Assembly: GCF_000143415.4 (NCBI RefSeq)
Contig: NW_003314307.1
Coordinates: 1,447,928-1,511,927 of the forward strand
Length of the DNA stretch: 64,000 nucleotides
Direction: 5' to 3'
Source: Selaginella moellendorffii
Lineage: Eukaryota; Streptophyta; Lycopodiopsida; Selaginellales; Selaginellaceae
Part shown: positions 1-11,552 of the stretch, piece after piece
How the letters are laid out: every line of letters begins with the position of its first letter
How positions within the stretch are numbered: the stretch's first letter is position 1
Translations under genes and position numbers: made by a program
Notes under the pieces: model-generated
The model's database searches: none
The model's input: the letters and a program-made list of their open reading frames with translations, nothing else
Told to the model about the DNA's origin: nothing

Positions 1-317
1 AATAAAATTTTAGCTATTCTAAAGTTCCCTACTCCAAAGTTATGAATGATTTGCAATGCTTCCTAGGCAACGTGTATTATGTCAATTGTTTTATTTTGAT
101 CATATTGCACTGTTGCAAATATTGCTAAAGTAGTCAATATTATCTTTCATTTAGTTTGAGGATTATGAACATATATTTCAAGAATTCAAAGTGCTATTAA
201 TTACTCCTTTAGTTTTGGCACATCTTAATTACACTTGACCTTTCATTTTGCATATAAATGCTTTTGATATCGAATTTGATGATGTTTTGATGCGAAAGCA
301 TGAGTGTGCCTAAGTAA

Positions 318-447
318 CGTCATCCCATTGCGTACATTAACCATACATTACAACCGGCCAAGATGAACTACTCTATAATAAAGAAGGAGTGTTTAGCAAT
401 AATTTGGGATTTCAAGAAGTTTCATATATATTTGCATGGTTTTTAGA
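318..447 (+). pseudogene. Ty3/gypsy RT-RNase H fragment
   Basis: Translation of this short stretch gives residues resembling the junction of reverse transcriptase and RNase H in Ty3/gypsy polyproteins: HPIAYINHTLQPAKMNYS, then IIKKECLAIIWDFKKF and a YLHG-like ending. The family motif is roughly PIAYxSRxLxPAExNYSxxExECLAIVWAxxKFRxYL. Stops follow immediately and no flanking integrase or LTR is visible, so this is an isolated dead scrap. The rest of 1-700 shows nothing else that I can support; it is AT-rich and non-coding in appearance. Confidence 0.55.
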
Positions 448-1449
448 CATTACTACAAGATAATTAGGCTGCAATTACCTCATTAGTGAAGTGAAAGAAC
501 TTGGTTAGTTATATTTCTCAGTAAGCTCTAAACTTTTAGATATATGATTTCGAAGTTATTCATTGCCTGAATTTTATAATTGATGCTAACAACCTTTCTC
601 AAGCTCCTCTCCCTTTCACTATTTTTTCTTGTTTTTAACAAGCATATTGTCTAACATCTATAGATTTTTTGGACGAGGATTTTATATTATCAGCAATTAT
701 TATACTTGACATTCAGTGTCCACAAGATGAATACCACACTAGCAAGCTATAGTATTTATAATGACTTTAACATTATAAATTTTAATATTAGTAGTTTACT
801 ATTTGTTTGTACTTTTTGTAATGCATTACATTTTAAAGATGAAAACGCTTCAATGTGTTGCCAGAATAACCAAGTTATATTACTTCCAATTTCACCTTTA
901 CCATTTGATTTACTTTCACTTTATATGCAAAATAAGAACTCTAATTTTAGAAAAAATATTAGACACTACAATAGTGCTCTTGCTTTTGCATCTATGTCTT
1001 CTAATATTGATATTGTAAAAGGTCATGGTCTTTATTGCTTTAAAATCCATGGTCAAATATATTATAATATTGTATCAACACATCCTTTTGAAGATCAATA
1101 TCAAATTTATGGACAACTTTATATGCTTGATACTCTAGAACCTACAGATATAAGAAAGCAAAACCCTTTTAATTCAAGCTGTGAGACAAACTTACTTAAA
1201 CATCTTAATGCTCTCCTTCGTCATATTAACCCATATGCTCAAACTTTCAAAATGATGTATGAAATGGAACAAGAAGAAATTCATTTTGCTACACTTTCAG
1301 GTTATCCTATATATGGTGTTTACATGTTATTAAAAACTGAAGGAACTGATCCACGATGTTATAATGCTCCACGGACAAATGATGTTGCTATTGTGTTTGT
1401 TAGTGATGATGGAGAACCACCACATAGTCGTGTGAAATTTGTGTATATT

Positions 1450-1644
1450 TGTAAGCTCCTGACTTTGGACTTCCCGGGAAGTCACTTAGCCCAGTACTAT
1501 TCAAACCCAAGGACACTTAACCCCAAGTATCCAAAGACCCTTAACCGATTGGAAAAGGGGGTGCACTCTTGTTTATGGGCCCTTTCCCTTTATATTTGAA
1601 CTTTAACGGATCGTCTCTCGAGTTGTTCCCTTTAGTTGCTTACA
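1450..1644 (-). repeat. Cassandra LTR, 3' copy
   Basis: This 195-bp LTR lies at the left end; with the element on the minus strand it is the 3' LTR. It differs from its partner at roughly one site in ten, for example CTGACTTTGG versus CTGAGTTTGG, indicating an old insertion. It is preceded on the element strand by a purine-rich stretch (about 1645-1665) that could be the polypurine tract. Confidence 0.85.
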
Positions 1645-1835
1645 ATCCACCACACTTCCCTGCAAATTCACGCCCTCGTGAATGGTAGCTGAGAGCCGCA
1701 GCTCTCCTGAGAGCCCTGCTCTCTTGACACCCTACCCCTCGGGTCAAGCCCAGCAGGAGCAAACTGGACCAGCCAGATGTTAATCAACATGTGGTGTAAT
1801 TCCTCTAGCCAACTAACAGAGTCGGACCCGAGACC

Positions 1836-1847
1836 CCTCTGATACCA
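1836..1847 (-). other. tRNA-iMet primer binding site of the TRIM
   Basis: The minus strand reads TGGTATCAGAGG, complementary to the 3' end of plant initiator methionine tRNA, two bases from the LTR end. Confidence 0.85.
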
Positions 1848-1849
1848 AA

Positions 1850-2044
1850 TGTAAGCTCCTGAGTTTGGACTTCCCGGGAGGTCACCCAGCCCAGTATTAT
1901 TTAAACCCAAGGACACTTAACCCCAAGTATCCCAAGACCCTTAACTGATTGGAAAAGGGGGTGCACTCTTGTTCATGGGCCCTTTCCCTCTATATTTGAA
2001 CCCTAACGGATCGTTTCTCGAATCGTTCCCTTTGGTTGCTTACA
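1850..2044 (-). repeat. Cassandra LTR, 5' copy with 5S-derived promoter
   Basis: This is the partner LTR, which is 5' in element orientation. The 5S-like segment lies at about 1862-1925, read on the minus strand, with box A-like GTTAAGTGTCC, an intermediate-element-like CTTGGG and box C-like GGGTGACC. It is a likely RNA polymerase III start region if still functional. Confidence 0.85.
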
Positions 2045-4928
2045 ATATCTAACTGTAAGCAATTCTAAATGTATCTCAACACTTGATTATAATGGTGATC
2101 CAATGGTTTACCCATTAATATTTCCTTTTGGTGACAAAGGCTGGCATAAAAATATTTATAATTCCGGACGTCGAATTATATTACTCCAATATTATGCATA
2201 TTGTTTATCTATAAGAGACACAATATACTTTGGTTTTGATCAAATTTTACATGCAGGAAAACTCACACAATAATATATAGTCAATGCTTATGTAAAAGTT
2301 GAAAGCAATAATTTGAATTACCATCGCACTCATCAGAAATAATTGCAAGTTGAAATGTGTATTGGTCTTATGGATTATGTTGCAACCTGTGCTACTAATG
2401 AAAATATAAATCTAGGCAAGAATGTTATTCAAAAAAATTTAACTATGAAACTACTTTTAGTATTCATGGATATCCAAATTATTATCGACTTGATAATGGC
2501 TGCACTTTTCTAAAAAATGGGTGCTATATTGATAATCATTAGGTATTGCCTTATAATAAATACCTTTGTAAAAAATATAATGCTCATATTAATATTAAAA
2601 TTTGTGCTACTATTAAAAGTATTAAATATTTATTTCAATATGTCTATAAAGGTTATGATTGTGCTACAATGGAAATCCATTCAGCAACCCAACAACCTAA
2701 TAATATTTTAAATTGGGATGAAATCTCAACTTTTTAAATATATATTATGTATCTGCTCCAGAAGCATTATAGAAACTTTTTAAATTTAAAATGCATGGTT
2801 GTTTGACCCCTATAATCCATCTTCCTATCCATCTTCTAAATTTTCAAAACGTTTATTTTATAGAAGGTTCTGAACAAATGGCACTTCAAAGAGCTACTCA
2901 AAATGATACAATGTTGATAAAACGGTTTGAATTAAATATAAATGACCCAAATGCTAGACCATATATATATCCTGAAAGCCCTTTATATTATATATTTAAC
3001 CCTTATACTCATAATTGGCAAATTTGACATACAAGAAATGTCATTCCCCAAATGTATTCTATATCGCCATTCAATGTTGAACTATATCATTTATGTCTTA
3101 TTTTACTCCATAAAAAAGATGTTATGTATTTCAAAAATCTCAAGATAGTTAATAATATTTATTATGACACATTTCAACAAGTTGCAGATGCAATGAGGCT
3201 TATAGCTGATGATATCAAATGGGAAAAATGTTTAGAAGATACTTATTTTTTAGAATGCTATCACTATTAAAACAATTATTTGTATTACTTTGTATCTTTT
3301 GCATTCCAAAAGATCCATAATTTTTATGGGATAAATTTAAAGACTTCCTCTCTAAGGATTTTATGCAAATAAATCTAATTTTTCATTATGAACATGCTTT
3401 ACATGATATAAATATTAAAATGAAAATGCATAGCAAAATTAATCAAAACTACCATCTATCTTTCCTGTCTGAAAATTTTTATCATGAAAATAATATCAAC
3501 TCAAGACAAATATATCAAAATTTTGAATAAAATATTCCTCAATTTAATCAAGAATAGTTAAATATTTTTAATGATATTCTTAATGTTATTGATCACCCAA
3601 TTGAGCATAATTCATACATTTTCATTGATGGCCCTAGTAGTACTGGTAAAAAAATTCTTCTTAACACTTTTATAAATATTTTACAACTGAAAAAAAAAAA
3701 TGTTAGCATGGCTTGAACAGAAATTGCATGTACTTTACTTTATAATGGCTAAACTTCATACATTACTTTTAAACTTCCTGTTAAAATAAATGAGACATTA
3801 ACTTTTACTATAAATACTAATAGTGAAGCAGATATAAGTATCAGAACTACTAATGTATTATTATGGGATGAAATAAGTATGGTTCACACTCATGCATTCA
3901 CTGCTATTAATCAAGTGTTGCGAGACCTAAAAATACATCATTACCTTTTTGTGGCATAATTGTTGTCACTAGCGGGGACTTTAGACAAACACTTCCAGTT
4001 ATTTCACATGGATATAGGGCATAAATTGTTTTAATGAATAAATTATAAAGATTATTTAGAAAGTTATCTTTGAAAACAAATATGTGGCTTGCTAAAAGTG
4101 ATAAATCATGGGCTGAATGGCTTCTCAAAGTCAGAAATAGTGAAAATTTTCAAAATTTACCATCTTTACCTTCTAACTTCATTTTATTACCTCATACACA
4201 ACTAATTTATTCATCTATTATTGATTTTGTCTACCCTTCAGTACTTGATATTTCAAACCCTTATATTGCAGCCAATCAAGTCATACTTATCCCATTTAAC
4301 GATGACACATTTGCAATCAATAACACTATTGTCTCTAGATTACAAGGTGATACATATATCTATAAAAATATTGATTTTGTTAATATTGAACATCCTGAAA
4401 ATTTTCCAATAGAATTCCTAAATTCTATCACACCTTCTAGTCTCCCACCACATAAACTCTCTCTCAAACAAGATGCTATTCTTATCCTCTTAAGGACTAT
4501 GTCTCCATCAGCAGGACTATGCAATGGCACATGTCTCATCCTGAAAAATACACTACCAAATGTTTTAGACTGTGAAATTGTGATGGGGCAATTTAAAGGG
4601 ACAAGAGTTTTTATCCCACATATCACACTAATACCATCAAATATAAAAATTCTGTTCAAAATGTCCAGAAGACAATTTCCAATCCGTTTAGGTTACTACT
4701 TAACAATCTCCAAATGCCGAGGATAGACATTTGACTGAGTTCGAGTTTACTTGCCCCACCTAGTTTTCACTCATGGGCAACTTTATGTAGCTTTATCAAG
4801 ATGCACATCACCACATGGCATTGAAATTAAAGTTCAAAACATCACACGCCAAGGCAACCTCCTTCCTCAAGATCCTTCTATTTTTACAATTAATACTGTT
4901 TATAAAGAAGTTTTATATTAAACCTCTT

Positions 4929-5578
4929 TGTAAACCACCCAGCATTTGCAGAGACTAACTCCTGATACTAAGGGAGGCTTGGGGTGAAAGCCCAAAGCGT
5001 GTGTTCCTCAAGGGGGAGGGGGATATGGGGGGTTCCAAATGTATAGTAGGGATAGTGGGTAGGTCGGGCATGGCTGACTAACCTGAGGCATAGTTTAGCT
5101 CCCGCTTGCATGCTTGTCCTTGTTCTGCGTTCGGCTTGGGTTTAAGCCCAAGCTCCACACTATGCTAGCTAGTGGAGTACCCATGTCCTCGCGTTAGGCC
5201 ACCGGTATGTAAAAATAGTGCCAAACTCCATTTAGCTCCATTTTGCATGCTGGTCTTGGCATTGGGATGCTGGTTGCTCTAGGACCGTTCCAAGTCACTC
5301 CAGGCTCCTGTCCCTTCACTCCTTGGGCTGTATGGTTAGGAGTTGCTCCGTGGTTCGGTTTCGTCACTCCTCGGCTCCACGCTTGGGAGTTTGGCACCGT
5401 TCCTTCGTTCAGTGGCCCAAGGCCCTGAACCTCGGGTTCCGCACCATTGTTCTTTGGACATGTGGCATATAGCACGTGGCATGTGTCACGTGGCATAAAG
5501 AGGGTTTAGGTTCCGCTTCGTGGTGTTATCCTATGGTAAACCACCATAGGATAAAGGGTAAAATCCACGTTCGCTACA
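4929..5578 (+). repeat. Probable 5' LTR of a degenerate retrotransposon
   Basis: The segment starts TGTAAACC and ends GCTACA. It is followed at 5581-5592 by TAGTATCAGAGG, one mismatch from the initiator-Met primer binding site, which argues for an LTR boundary. Its left part (about 4983-5040, GTGAAAGCCCAAAGCG then a G-rich run and CCAAATGTATAGTA) recurs in diverged form at about 11178-11250, which may be the other LTR. It abuts the end of the Helitron coding relic. Boundaries are inferred from the TG...CA ends and the primer site only. Confidence 0.5.
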
Positions 5579-5580
5579 TT

Positions 5581-5592
5581 TAGTATCAGAGG
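5581..5592 (+). other. Primer binding site (iMet-like)
   Basis: TAGTATCAGAGG immediately follows the proposed LTR; it matches the plant initiator-Met primer site TGGTATCAGAGG except at position 2. Confidence 0.5.
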
Positions 5593-8500
5593 ATGAGTCT
5601 CAGTGAGTACTATTCAATGAGATTGGGCAACTAGTCTTGTTGCATACGCAGAGATGAAAATGATGATCCGAGTGGGTACACGTTTGGGTGCAAAGGCTTT
5701 GCAGTCATTCTTTGGGTATGGATTTGGTTACTTTTTTGTACCATAATAATGTGAGCTTGCTCTTGGGCTCATAGGATGGATTTGAGTTGTTTCGTTTGCA
5801 CGAATTTGCGCTTAGGCTCGTGAGTGAGGCACATTAGTAACTCAAGGTTGCACTTTGAGTTGGCAGGATTAATGTTAGCCTATCGTTGGTTCCATGAGTT
5901 GTTCCATGTATCATGGGTGAAAGTAAAGCATCCCTGGGTTTGCTATGAGTGGCAAATAGGCTGGTCCATAGCTGTTTAGCATGGCACTAGTAGATCCTTC
6001 CTAGGCATGATTATAAGTGGATCAATTAAGACTGTAAGGATTAGTCTATTGGTTCAAGTAGTCATTGCCGTGCTCTCTCATAAACTTTTCTTGGATCGAA
6101 CTGAAGGCAGTCCAAAAGCAAGCTTGAGGTTTAGTCAAAGATGAGACTGAAAAGAGAATTGTCAGGGACGAAGGATCAAACATGTAAATCATTTTCACTT
6201 GGAGAGATGATTTGCAATGAAGTGTTAACTCATTGCTCATGTTCACAATATGCAATCAAGAGTCCTTACCTTGATGCATGTTGGAAGTGATAGTCTTACA
6301 AGTGGTGAGTTATGGGATGGATAGTGGTGAAACGCTAAACCATTTTGTCTAAGCTCACTATTGGAAGACTTGGGTTGCAATGCTCAATTCTTTTCCGAGG
6401 AACTTTGTTATTGCTCCTTGAGTAGCTTGGTGTTGGATTAGTGTTGAGTTTGGTCGGAAAGAGAGTGGCATGAACTTGTCTGTGTTGTGAACAAAAGTTA
6501 GTGGTGTTAGGTGTTGTAAATCTCTATTGATGGGGTGTGGCATTTATGTTGCATTTTGTCGAATCGAGTTGACACTTGATATTCACATAAACCTTTGCAG
6601 TAGTGACAGGGGCATTGCTCATAGTGTTGCTTGATTGATAATCAAATTATTGTGATTTATATCATATCCATGTGATAATGAGCAATGTGTTTACGAAGTT
6701 GCTTGGGTAAATGATGATCAACCCTAAAGTGGTTGATGGAGAAGCTAGTCTACTTGCACGAAGTAGCATTGTAGTAGCTTTGACTGGATTCTCAATGGTG
6801 GTCCATTATGCTAAGCTTAAGTTGGTACCTTGTTTCCTTGAGTTTGCCCATTAGGTGTTGGAAAAGGGTTATAGCATTCACTTGCTATGGCTTGTTGGTT
6901 GATCCATTAGCACTTGGAGTAGATTGTTGGATGGAGAAGATGTGTAGTTGGGGCATTGACATCACTAGCACTTATGTTAGTGGAAGTGACATTATTATTT
7001 CGAGTGATGAGGAATTTTTCTTGGACTTTGATTTTCTATGTCATTTTTCTTGTTAGTGTTTTGACTTCACATTAGATCTTGAAGGTGATTGAAGAAGGGT
7101 GTTAGTGCAATGTGGATATCTGAAAATGTGGTCTTCGTGATCAAGCCTTGGATGTTCATTTTGCACTTTGCGGATGTCAGAGTTGGATGTCGGAAAAATG
7201 GGCAAAGATGTTCGATGCTTAAGCATGCTATTAGGTCATAAGAATCTGTGTTAAGGTGAGCCTATGTGAAGTTGTTGGTAGAAAGAAGTTGGTTGAGTCT
7301 TGAAAGTTTGCATTCCTGGACTAAGAGTCATTCTTTCTCTAGGATGGAAATTTTCCACAAACTTTCTTAGGCTTTTCCAATGGTTGATTTATTGATCACT
7401 TTGCCAAAAACCATTCCATTTTCGTAAGCCAGTACAAACTAGTGAAGGGTTTGGAGTTGACTTCGGTTAGCTTAGATCTTAGTAGGTAATTTGTATGATG
7501 CGATCCGAAAGGGATGCTGACTTTTGGAGCTAAGGCAATTGAGTTGGATAGAGTTTGGAGTTGGTATAGAAAAGTGGCCGTTGCACTTTTCTAAGAAGGG
7601 TGACCCTTGTGCCTTTCTTCTGTAGCGTTATGCTTGGTGGCAGGTTGCACTTTGCATTACGTTAGACTCTATGAGAGTAGTGAACTTTCACTAATCTTGA
7701 CTTAGTCTTGGTAGCACTGCGCCTTGGCTGAGGATGGTAATGTCCAACTTAGTTGTTTGAGTTTGAGATGTTAGTACCCGTACTATAGCTTTGTTTATGA
7801 GGAGGTTGTGTACCGATATGAGTCCATCTCATGGTCTTCACTTTAGTTTTGACTAAGTGTTGATCATGCATAGCTAGCCTCTTCAAGGCATGCTCAGAGC
7901 TAGTGGCTAAATGTTTTAGTGAGCTTATTGCGGTTGAGTTGGATTCGAGTGGTCATTTAGTTTGTGCTTGTCTATGAACTTTTATTTCGTACCTGGGGTA
8001 TTACGTTCATGTTGGATAAGTATATAACTTGATGACAAGAGTTGGTGTTTGGGTCTTGTGAAGGCAAGTTGAGGAGTGATTGTTAGTTGCTTTGCAACTA
8101 GTGATTACTTGTAGACTTCATTAAGGACCGTTGACACTTGCTTTGCTCGATGATGATTTAGCAGTGATGGGCTTGCTTTTCCGGATGGTGTTGCGGAGGA
8201 TCGTGTCATTAGGCTTGCATGGTTTTTCCATGTTGGCATGTCAATTTCTTTGTCGATATCATTTGGTTACGTTTGGTCTATAATGTTGGATTTCATCGAG
8301 TCTTGGATGTGGTGATTCACTCCTTGATGATGTGTTATCTATAACTGAGTTTTGCTGAAGCATTGGTCTCGGATACTAAGTATAGTATCTTCGACTTTGG
8401 TTAGCTTGGTTGCTGGAAAGCTCTGAATGGTGATTCACTCTTGCTTTCTTCTAGCTTTGTCTTGGTGTTGATGACATTGAAGTGATGCCTTGTTATTGAC

Positions 8501-10527
8501 ATTGTTGATATTGAGATTCGAGTGAAATGAAATGTTTTTCCTTAGGATTGATATTGAGTTTCATTAGTCTTAATGATTTGGCTATGGCTTTGTGTTATTG
8601 GCATTCATGGATTTGCTAGTTAGCAATTGCATTGACGTTCAAATGAACTGAGTGGCAAGTTTGAGTTAGCTGTGTTCTAGATGAGATTGTTTAGTAAGGG
8701 TTGAGCTTTAAGATTTTCCTTGAAAAGTGATTTAGTCATGAACTATGCTAACTTTACAAGTGGAAGAGTTAGTGATCGATATTAGAATATTTAAGTCCTT
8801 ATTGGATTTGAGTTCGGGATATATTGATTGTTAATGATTCTTCTTGTGCTTGTTATGGCATGAGTTACGTCTTACTATAGATGGATTCATGGAGGATTGT
8901 TTAGTGATCACTTGTTGAGCATAACTCCATTGTGTTTAGCTTTTGGATTAATGCAGAAATGCTCTTCATTAGCTTTGGCATTATGAACTTTGGCTTATGG
9001 ATGTGTTGAGGAAGATATTGTGGGTTATATCACGATTTCCTCTTTAGCATTGAAATTAGCTTCTATGAGACTCGTGATCATTATTAGGCAAAACTTGGCT
9101 ATAGGCTTCTTCGAGCTTTTGGTTCCTTGAGTTTTGTGCTCATTGTTCCATTTGTTAGAAGTTGTTGGGGAAGGCATTTTAGCTCATTAGCTTCAATATT
9201 GAAGTTAGTATTTGCATCTAGCAATCGTTGATGATGATTGACTGTTATCTAGGATAGTTGATTATCCTTGTCGAAAGTTTTGCTTGATTATCGTTGATCG
9301 AGAATGATTTGCTATTCTTTGGGATGGTGGATTCCTTCTTAGATGATGATTCTGCATATATTTTTTTGATGGGATGATTAATGAACTTTTATGATGGTTA
9401 GTTGTTCTCTTTGATGGCTTATGGCTTTTTGCAATACCACATGTTTTTTGTGGTTTGCTCTGGATTAGTCTTTTGGGTTTGAGACATTAGTAGGATGTTG
9501 CTAACACTTACTTAGGCAACTTGAGTTCCTTGGGGTTGTTGGTTGGGATCTATTTGGATTGGCTAGTGCAATAGTTGGCATGATCGAGTGTTTGTTGGTC
9601 TTACCGCATTCATTCTATTCTGTTGATTGTTGCTCGAGTTAGTTCTCATAGATTAGGATGTTATTTCCTTCGGGTGATACATTCGCAACATTGTGCTTGT
9701 TAGTCAATGATGCTTTGTGTTCTTTAAGTTCTCTTTCGTAAGTTGTTTGGCATTCTATCTGCCATATTTGATAGTTAAGTTTCATCATTGAGTTTACTTG
9801 ATGAGATACTTGCTATTGAATTTTGTTGGATGGTGAATCCTGTGTTTACCAATTTTGATGATCTTGGTGGTTCCTATCTACTATAATACTAGTTTATCAG
9901 ATGATAACATACTTGGAATACTTTTGTGTTCTAATCTAAGATATATTCACTGATAATTAAGTCTCTCCGATATCATTGTCTCTGACTTTGATATAGTCCA
10001 TATATTGATCTTTGAGTTTGGGCTAGTATAGGCAGATTGGCTTCAGCACTTCGTGTGTATGTTGAAATCTCTAGTCATGGGGTAGCTACTGTCGACTGGT
10101 CATATAACCCACCTCTCTGTCGATGTTCCTTATTCCGTTAAAAGAGCGTGACCGTGTAAACAACTCTAACTGCCTATTTACAGTAGTCTATCTAAACCTT
10201 ACCGACGGGTTTGGTTTCTTTGCTTAGGAGGGTTGGGGCCTCTAGCTTCTCTCTCTATGTTCCTGCGGGCAGGGGCATATCACACTTTTGTAAGTTGGGT
10301 GACTCCCAGAGCAGCAAGGGTGGCTGACTCCGTTGGTCATTTCCTTGTCGGCGACGGCCGGAAGGTGTCTGAGCTGGTAGCGCATCCGCGTTAGACAAAG
10401 AGGTTACCCCTAACTCATTTAAGTTGGTGCATTTCTCACATAGTTGTGAGACACAAAATCCCTAGGCCCCAAAGTGGAGCCGGAAAGGGTGCCATGTGGT
10501 AGTGGCCAAAGTGAAAGCCAAACGAGT
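5593..10527 (+). mobile_element. Non-coding, G+T-rich interior (LARD-like)
   Basis: This is about 4.9 kb with no believable coding region on either strand. The plus strand is conspicuously rich in T and G and poor in C for most of its length (roughly 5.6-10.1 kb), giving phrases such as TTGGTTAGCTTGGTTGC throughout. Downstream of an LTR-like repeat and a primer site, this fits the interior of a large retrotransposon derivative (LARD), which is non-coding and moved in trans. The last 400 bp (10.1-10.5 kb) have a more balanced composition. A related LTR fragment may lie at 10528-11370, split by the minisatellite. A plain decayed gypsy element is an alternative, but I could not find protein motifs. 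Confidence 0.35.
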
Positions 10528-10633
10528 GTAACACATTTGGACTAAAAGCTCCGACTTAGAAGGTCGAGAGCGGGAGTGGAACTCCTAACAAAGTGCTTGA
10601 GAAGCGAGCAAGAGGCAACTGATAAGCAAGGCT

Positions 10634-11180
10634 CCAAAAAGGGACCCAAAAAGGACCAACACATGGCACGAGGTGGAGTCCAAGATGGACCCGAGATGGA
10701 GTTCGAGACAGAGTCCGAGATGGACCCGAGATGGAGTCCAAGATGGACCGAGACAGAGTCCGAGATGGACCCGAGATGGACCCAAGATGGAGTCCGAGAT
10801 GGACCCGAGATGGAGTCCGAGATGGACCCAAGATGGAGTCCGAGACGGAGTCCGAGATGGACCCGAGATGGAGTCCGAGATGGATCGAGGCGGAGTCCGA
10901 GATGGACCCAAGATGGAGTCCGAGATGGACCCGAGATGGAGTTTGAGATGGAGTTCGAGATGGAGTCCGAGAAGGACCCGAGATGGAGTCCGAGGTCGAG
11001 ACTGAGACCGGGACCGAGATCGACACTGGGACCAAGACCGAGACCAAGACCGAGACCGAGACCAGGACTGGGACCTAGACCGAGACCGAGGCCAAGGCCG
11101 AAACCGAGCCCGAGCCCGAGTCCGAGTCCGAGTCTGAGTCCGAGTCTGAGTCCGAGTCCGAGTTTGAGTCTGAGAGGGTG
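10634..11180 (+). repeat. GAGATGGACCCGAGATGGAGTCC minisatellite, left copy
   Basis: This is a tandem array of short units built from GAGATGGACCC and GAGATGGAGTCC. It grades into GAGACC/GAGACT units near 11000-11100 and CCGAGT units to 11180. All six frames stay open for long distances because the unit avoids stops, so apparent reading frames of up to 239 residues here are artefacts. Positions 10634-11075 are nearly identical to the reverse complement of 13150-13606. Confidence 0.9.
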
Positions 11181-11380
11181 AAAGCCCAAAGCGTTCGTCT
11201 CCGAGACCCTGGGGGGTTTGGTGAGCTCCAAAAGTATAGTAAGGGGGAGGACTGCAGTGGAGCCAGTTTGGCCAAGGGCTGGGTAGTTTTTGAGCTGAGC
11301 TCACGAGTTGAGCTCAAGTCAATAAAAGTCAATGAAAGTCAAAGGAAGTCAATACAATCCCCTAACTAGCGAAAGTTTAA
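11181..11380 (+). repeat. Diverged LTR-like fragment
   Basis: GTGAAAGCCCAAAGCG followed by a G-rich stretch and CCAAAAGTATAGTAAGGG resembles 4985-5050 in the proposed LTR. It is followed by four near-repeats of AAGTCAATAAAAGTCAATG. Possibly the 3' LTR of the 4.9-kb element, with the minisatellite expanded inside it. 11381-11552 holds nothing I can name. Confidence 0.3.
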
Positions 11381-11552
11381 TGGCACTACCTTAGTTCGTC
11401 CCGAACCAAGAATTTTTAACATAAAATCTAGGTGTTTAAGGTATTCCATAAGCTCATGTAGATTATTGGTTCAACATGAACTAATCTTTTAGTCTACAAA
11501 AAAAGAAAATAATATATTAAACAATATAATTTATATTAAAATCAGAATATAT

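Larger units (their letters stand above)
1450..2044 (-). mobile_element. Cassandra-type TRIM retrotransposon
   Basis: This is a complete 595-bp miniature LTR element: two 195-bp direct repeats around a 205-bp non-coding interior. Each LTR starts TGTAAGC and ends GCTTACA. On the minus strand the left LTR is followed after two bases by TGGTATCAGAGG, the initiator-Met tRNA primer binding site, which fixes the orientation. The minus-strand LTR contains GTTAAGTGTCCTTGGG and, further on, GGGCTGGGTGACCTCCCGGG and AAGTCC. These match the internal promoter and 3' half of plant 5S rRNA, the hallmark of Cassandra. Flanking bases ATATT (1445-1449) and ATATC (2045-2049) are a slightly decayed 5-bp target duplication. 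Insertion split the Helitron gene. Such elements have no protein and are mobilised in trans. Confidence 0.88.
706..4920 (+). mobile_element. Decayed autonomous Helitron (Rep/helicase)
   Basis: This is the remains of one long Rep-helicase gene, broken by stops, frameshifts and an inserted TRIM at 1450-2044. Before the insertion, 727-1440 reads as the N-terminal region, including a CxxC-type CTFCNALHF segment and NSNFRKNIRHYNSALAFAS. After it, 2080-2160 continues with DYNGDPMVYPLIFPFGDKGW. Around 2470-2660 the typical YNKYLCKKYNAHINIKIC and YLFQYVYKGYD block is clear. The PIF1-type helicase follows: a Walker A-like DGPSSTGKK near 3630, a Walker B-like LLWDEISM near 3860, and C-terminal motifs SPSAGLCNGTCLIL, YYLTISKCRG and [16 protein letters not shown] (4500-4830). 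I found no secure 5'-TC or 3'-CTRR hairpin end, so the limits are those of the coding relic. It is certainly inactive. Confidence 0.85.

Noticed and set aside
10368-10412. tRNA-like string (GAGCTGGTAGCGCATCCGCG)
   Set aside because: It resembles a tRNA box A/D-arm, but no box B and no acceptor-stem pairing could be found.
10542-11332. Long overlapping reading frames rich in Asp/Ser/Arg/Pro
   Set aside because: They are produced on both strands and in all frames by a stop-poor minisatellite; the same holds for 13143-13750.
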